Both the position numbers and the translations under genes were made by a program. DNA of 6,756 nt. It comes from CAZULF01 sp964621215. Lineage in GTDB: Bacteria > Pseudomonadota > Gammaproteobacteria > UBA1113. Shown one piece after another: positions 5,370 through 6,756 of this stretch. The notes under the pieces are model-generated. The model ran no database searches, was not told the DNA's origin, and saw nothing but the letters and a program-made list of their open reading frames with translations. Every line of letters starts with the position of its first letter. Position 1 is the first letter of the stretch. The stretch lies in assembly GCA_964621215.1 (NCBI GenBank), contig CAZULF010000106.1, forward strand, positions 1 through 6,756, given 5' to 3'.

Positions 5370-6756
5370 CTAGCTTCTCTCATCCAATTTTGATCCCATA
5401 TACTCACTGACTAAAGACTCTGCACTTGCAGCAGTCATATCAAATAAGGGTTTTGGATACACACCAAAACCAATTACTAATAAAGCCAATATCACTAAAT
5501 AGCTTTTTTCTCTTAAAGAAATATCTGTCAACATCGCAACGTGTTGATTAGCCACTTCACCATAAACCACGCGTTTCACTAGCCATAAAGAATAGGCTGC
5601 GCCCCAAATTAACGTTGTGGCAGCAAGCACTGCATATAAAATATTGGCATTCCAACTACTGATAACAACTAAGAATTCACCAATAAAACCCGAGGTACCT
5701 GGTAACCCTGCATTAGCGAGTGCAAATAAAACAAAAAACGTCGAAAATATAGGCATTTTGTTGATGACACCGCCGTAATCCACAATCTGGCGGGTATGCA
5801 TGCGGTCGTATAACACGCCGATGCAGAAAAACAGCGCTCCAGAAATAAATCCGTGCGAAATCATTTGTACATAAGCACCACTGATACCCATTACTGCCAT
5901 GTTTTGACCTGACTGCGTGTGCATGTCTATCAATTCATAGCTCATGAAAATACCTAAGGTCACAAACCCCATATGCGCAATCGATGAATAGGCAATGAGC
6001 TTTTTCATGTCTTTTTGGACAATGGTGATTAAACCAATATACACCACCGCAATGAGCGATGCCGCAATCACTAACCAACCATATTCTCTCGCTGCATCTG
6101 GCACGATAGGCAGAATAAACCTTAAGAAACCATACGCACCCATTTTAAGCAAAATGGCCGCTAAAATAACGGAACCACCTGTGGGTGCCTCAGTATGTGC
6201 GTCTGGCAACCAGGTATGCACTGGAAACATGGGCACTTTCACTGCGAAAGCTAATAAAAAGGCTAATAAAATCCATTTTTGTTGATCAAAAGTTAACGGC
6301 AAAATTTGGAAAGTCGTGATGGCAAAAGGATCTTCTACACCCGCCTGTCTTGCTTGATAATTTAAATAAATCAAGACAATCAACAAAAATACGGATCCTA
6401 AAAAGGTATATAAGAAAAACTTGATGGTCGCGTATACCCTATTTTGACCACCCCATATACCAATGATCAAAAACATCGGAATCAGCATACCTTCCCAGAA
6501 TATATAAAATAAAATGGAATCTAAAGCCGCAAAAACCCCTACCACCAAGCCTTGCATCACCAAAAATGCGCACAAATAATGTGCCATACTATTTTTAACA
6601 TTGGTCCATGCAGACAAAATAATCAACGGCGTAAACAGACAAGTTAAAATAATTAAAGGAAGCGCAAAACCGTCTACCCCTAGCGCATATTGAATATGTA
6701 AGGTGCTCAACCAGTCCATTTTTTCAACAAATTGAAAATCTGCCTGCGTGTTATCA
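5370..6756 (-). CDS. nuoM: NADH-quinone oxidoreductase subunit M (5' end beyond right edge)
   Basis: NuoM is an antiporter-like proton-pumping membrane subunit of complex I. The frame stays open from the window edge, and the 12 codons before the ATG at 6719 (ending DFQFVEKMDW) continue the family pattern of a (Q)FVEK segment leading to YALGVDG. So 6719 is not the start; by comparison with E. coli NuoM (509 residues) about 50-60 N-terminal residues are missing. Counted from the Met at 6719, key residues are Glu76 (FYIFWEGMLIPM), Lys161 (FAVKVPMFPVHTWLPDAHTE), Lys192 (AAILLKMGAYG) and Glu348 (GFIGEFLVV), matching the charged residues of the proton channel in E. coli NuoM (E144, K234, K265, E407). 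The C-terminus appears complete, ending KLDERS, and nuoN starts 3 nt later in the same operon. The product is a multi-pass inner-membrane protein. Identity is secure. Confidence 0.97.
   Translation of the reverse strand, partial: DNTQADFQFVEKMDWLSTLHIQYALGVDGFALPLIILTCLFTPLIILSAWTNVKNSMAHYLCAFLVMQGLVVGVFAALDSILFYIFWEGMLIPMFLIIGIWGGQNRVYATIKFFLYTFLGSVFLLIVLIYLNYQARQAGVEDPFAITTFQILPLTFDQQKWILLAFLLAFAVKVPMFPVHTWLPDAHTEAPTGGSVILAAILLKMGAYGFLRFILPIVPDAAREYGWLVIAASLIAVVYIGLITIVQKDMKKLIAYSSIAHMGFVTLGIFMSYELIDMHTQSGQNMAVMGISGAYVQMISHGFISGALFFCIGVLYDRMHTRQIVDYGGVINKMPIFSTFFVLFALANAGLPGTSGFIGEFLVVISSWNANILYAVLAATTLIWGAAYSLWLVKRVVYGEVANQHVAMLTDISLREKSYLVILALLVIGFGVYPKPLFDMTAASAESLVSEYMGSKLDERS

Noticed and set aside
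5995..6285. Plus-strand 96-codon frame opposite nuoM
   Set aside because: Antisense to the most conserved part of nuoM, with no domain or translation signal.
6719..6719. ATG at 6719 as the nuoM start
   Set aside because: The frame is open upstream to the window edge and the upstream residues fit the NuoM family, so this Met is internal.

Overview
All genes in this window lie on the minus strand, in the transcription order nuoM (partial), nuoN, a small double-glycine peptide gene, tRNA-fMet, rimP, nusA, infB (partial). The DNA is AT-rich. The proteins are gammaproteobacterial in character. Joining the end of the nuo (respiratory complex I) operon to initiator tRNA-rimP-nusA-infB recalls Legionellales and Coxiella relatives, and also Xanthomonadales. 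That placement is from memory of gene order and is an inference; no search was run.

Right side (3923-6756): two antiporter-like membrane subunits of the proton-pumping NADH:quinone oxidoreductase. NuoM runs off the right edge: its frame stays open upstream of the ATG at 6719, so that ATG is internal. NuoN has its four key charged residues, but its frame breaks in a run of six Gs (4039-4044 on the + strand). The last transmembrane helix is encoded just downstream in another frame, and removing one G restores a protein of about 480 residues.

Middle (3355-3922): a short insert between the conserved neighbours. It has a REP-like palindrome, a candidate promoter preceded by a repeated motif spaced 21 bp apart, and a 73-codon gene with a strong ribosome binding site. 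The peptide has a textbook 15-residue double-glycine leader like that of colicin V. An intrinsic terminator follows. No transporter, immunity or processing gene is visible beside it. This is the most novel item in the window.

Left side (1-3341): an initiator tRNA with its own promoter, then an intrinsic terminator, then the translation/transcription operon rimP-nusA-infB. rimP starts with GTG and overlaps nusA by 11 nt; nusA and infB are 27 nt apart, and both have strong ribosome binding sites. RimP matures the 30S subunit, NusA controls RNA polymerase pausing, termination and antitermination, and IF2 delivers the initiator tRNA encoded just upstream, so the cluster groups functions of translation initiation and its coupling to transcription.
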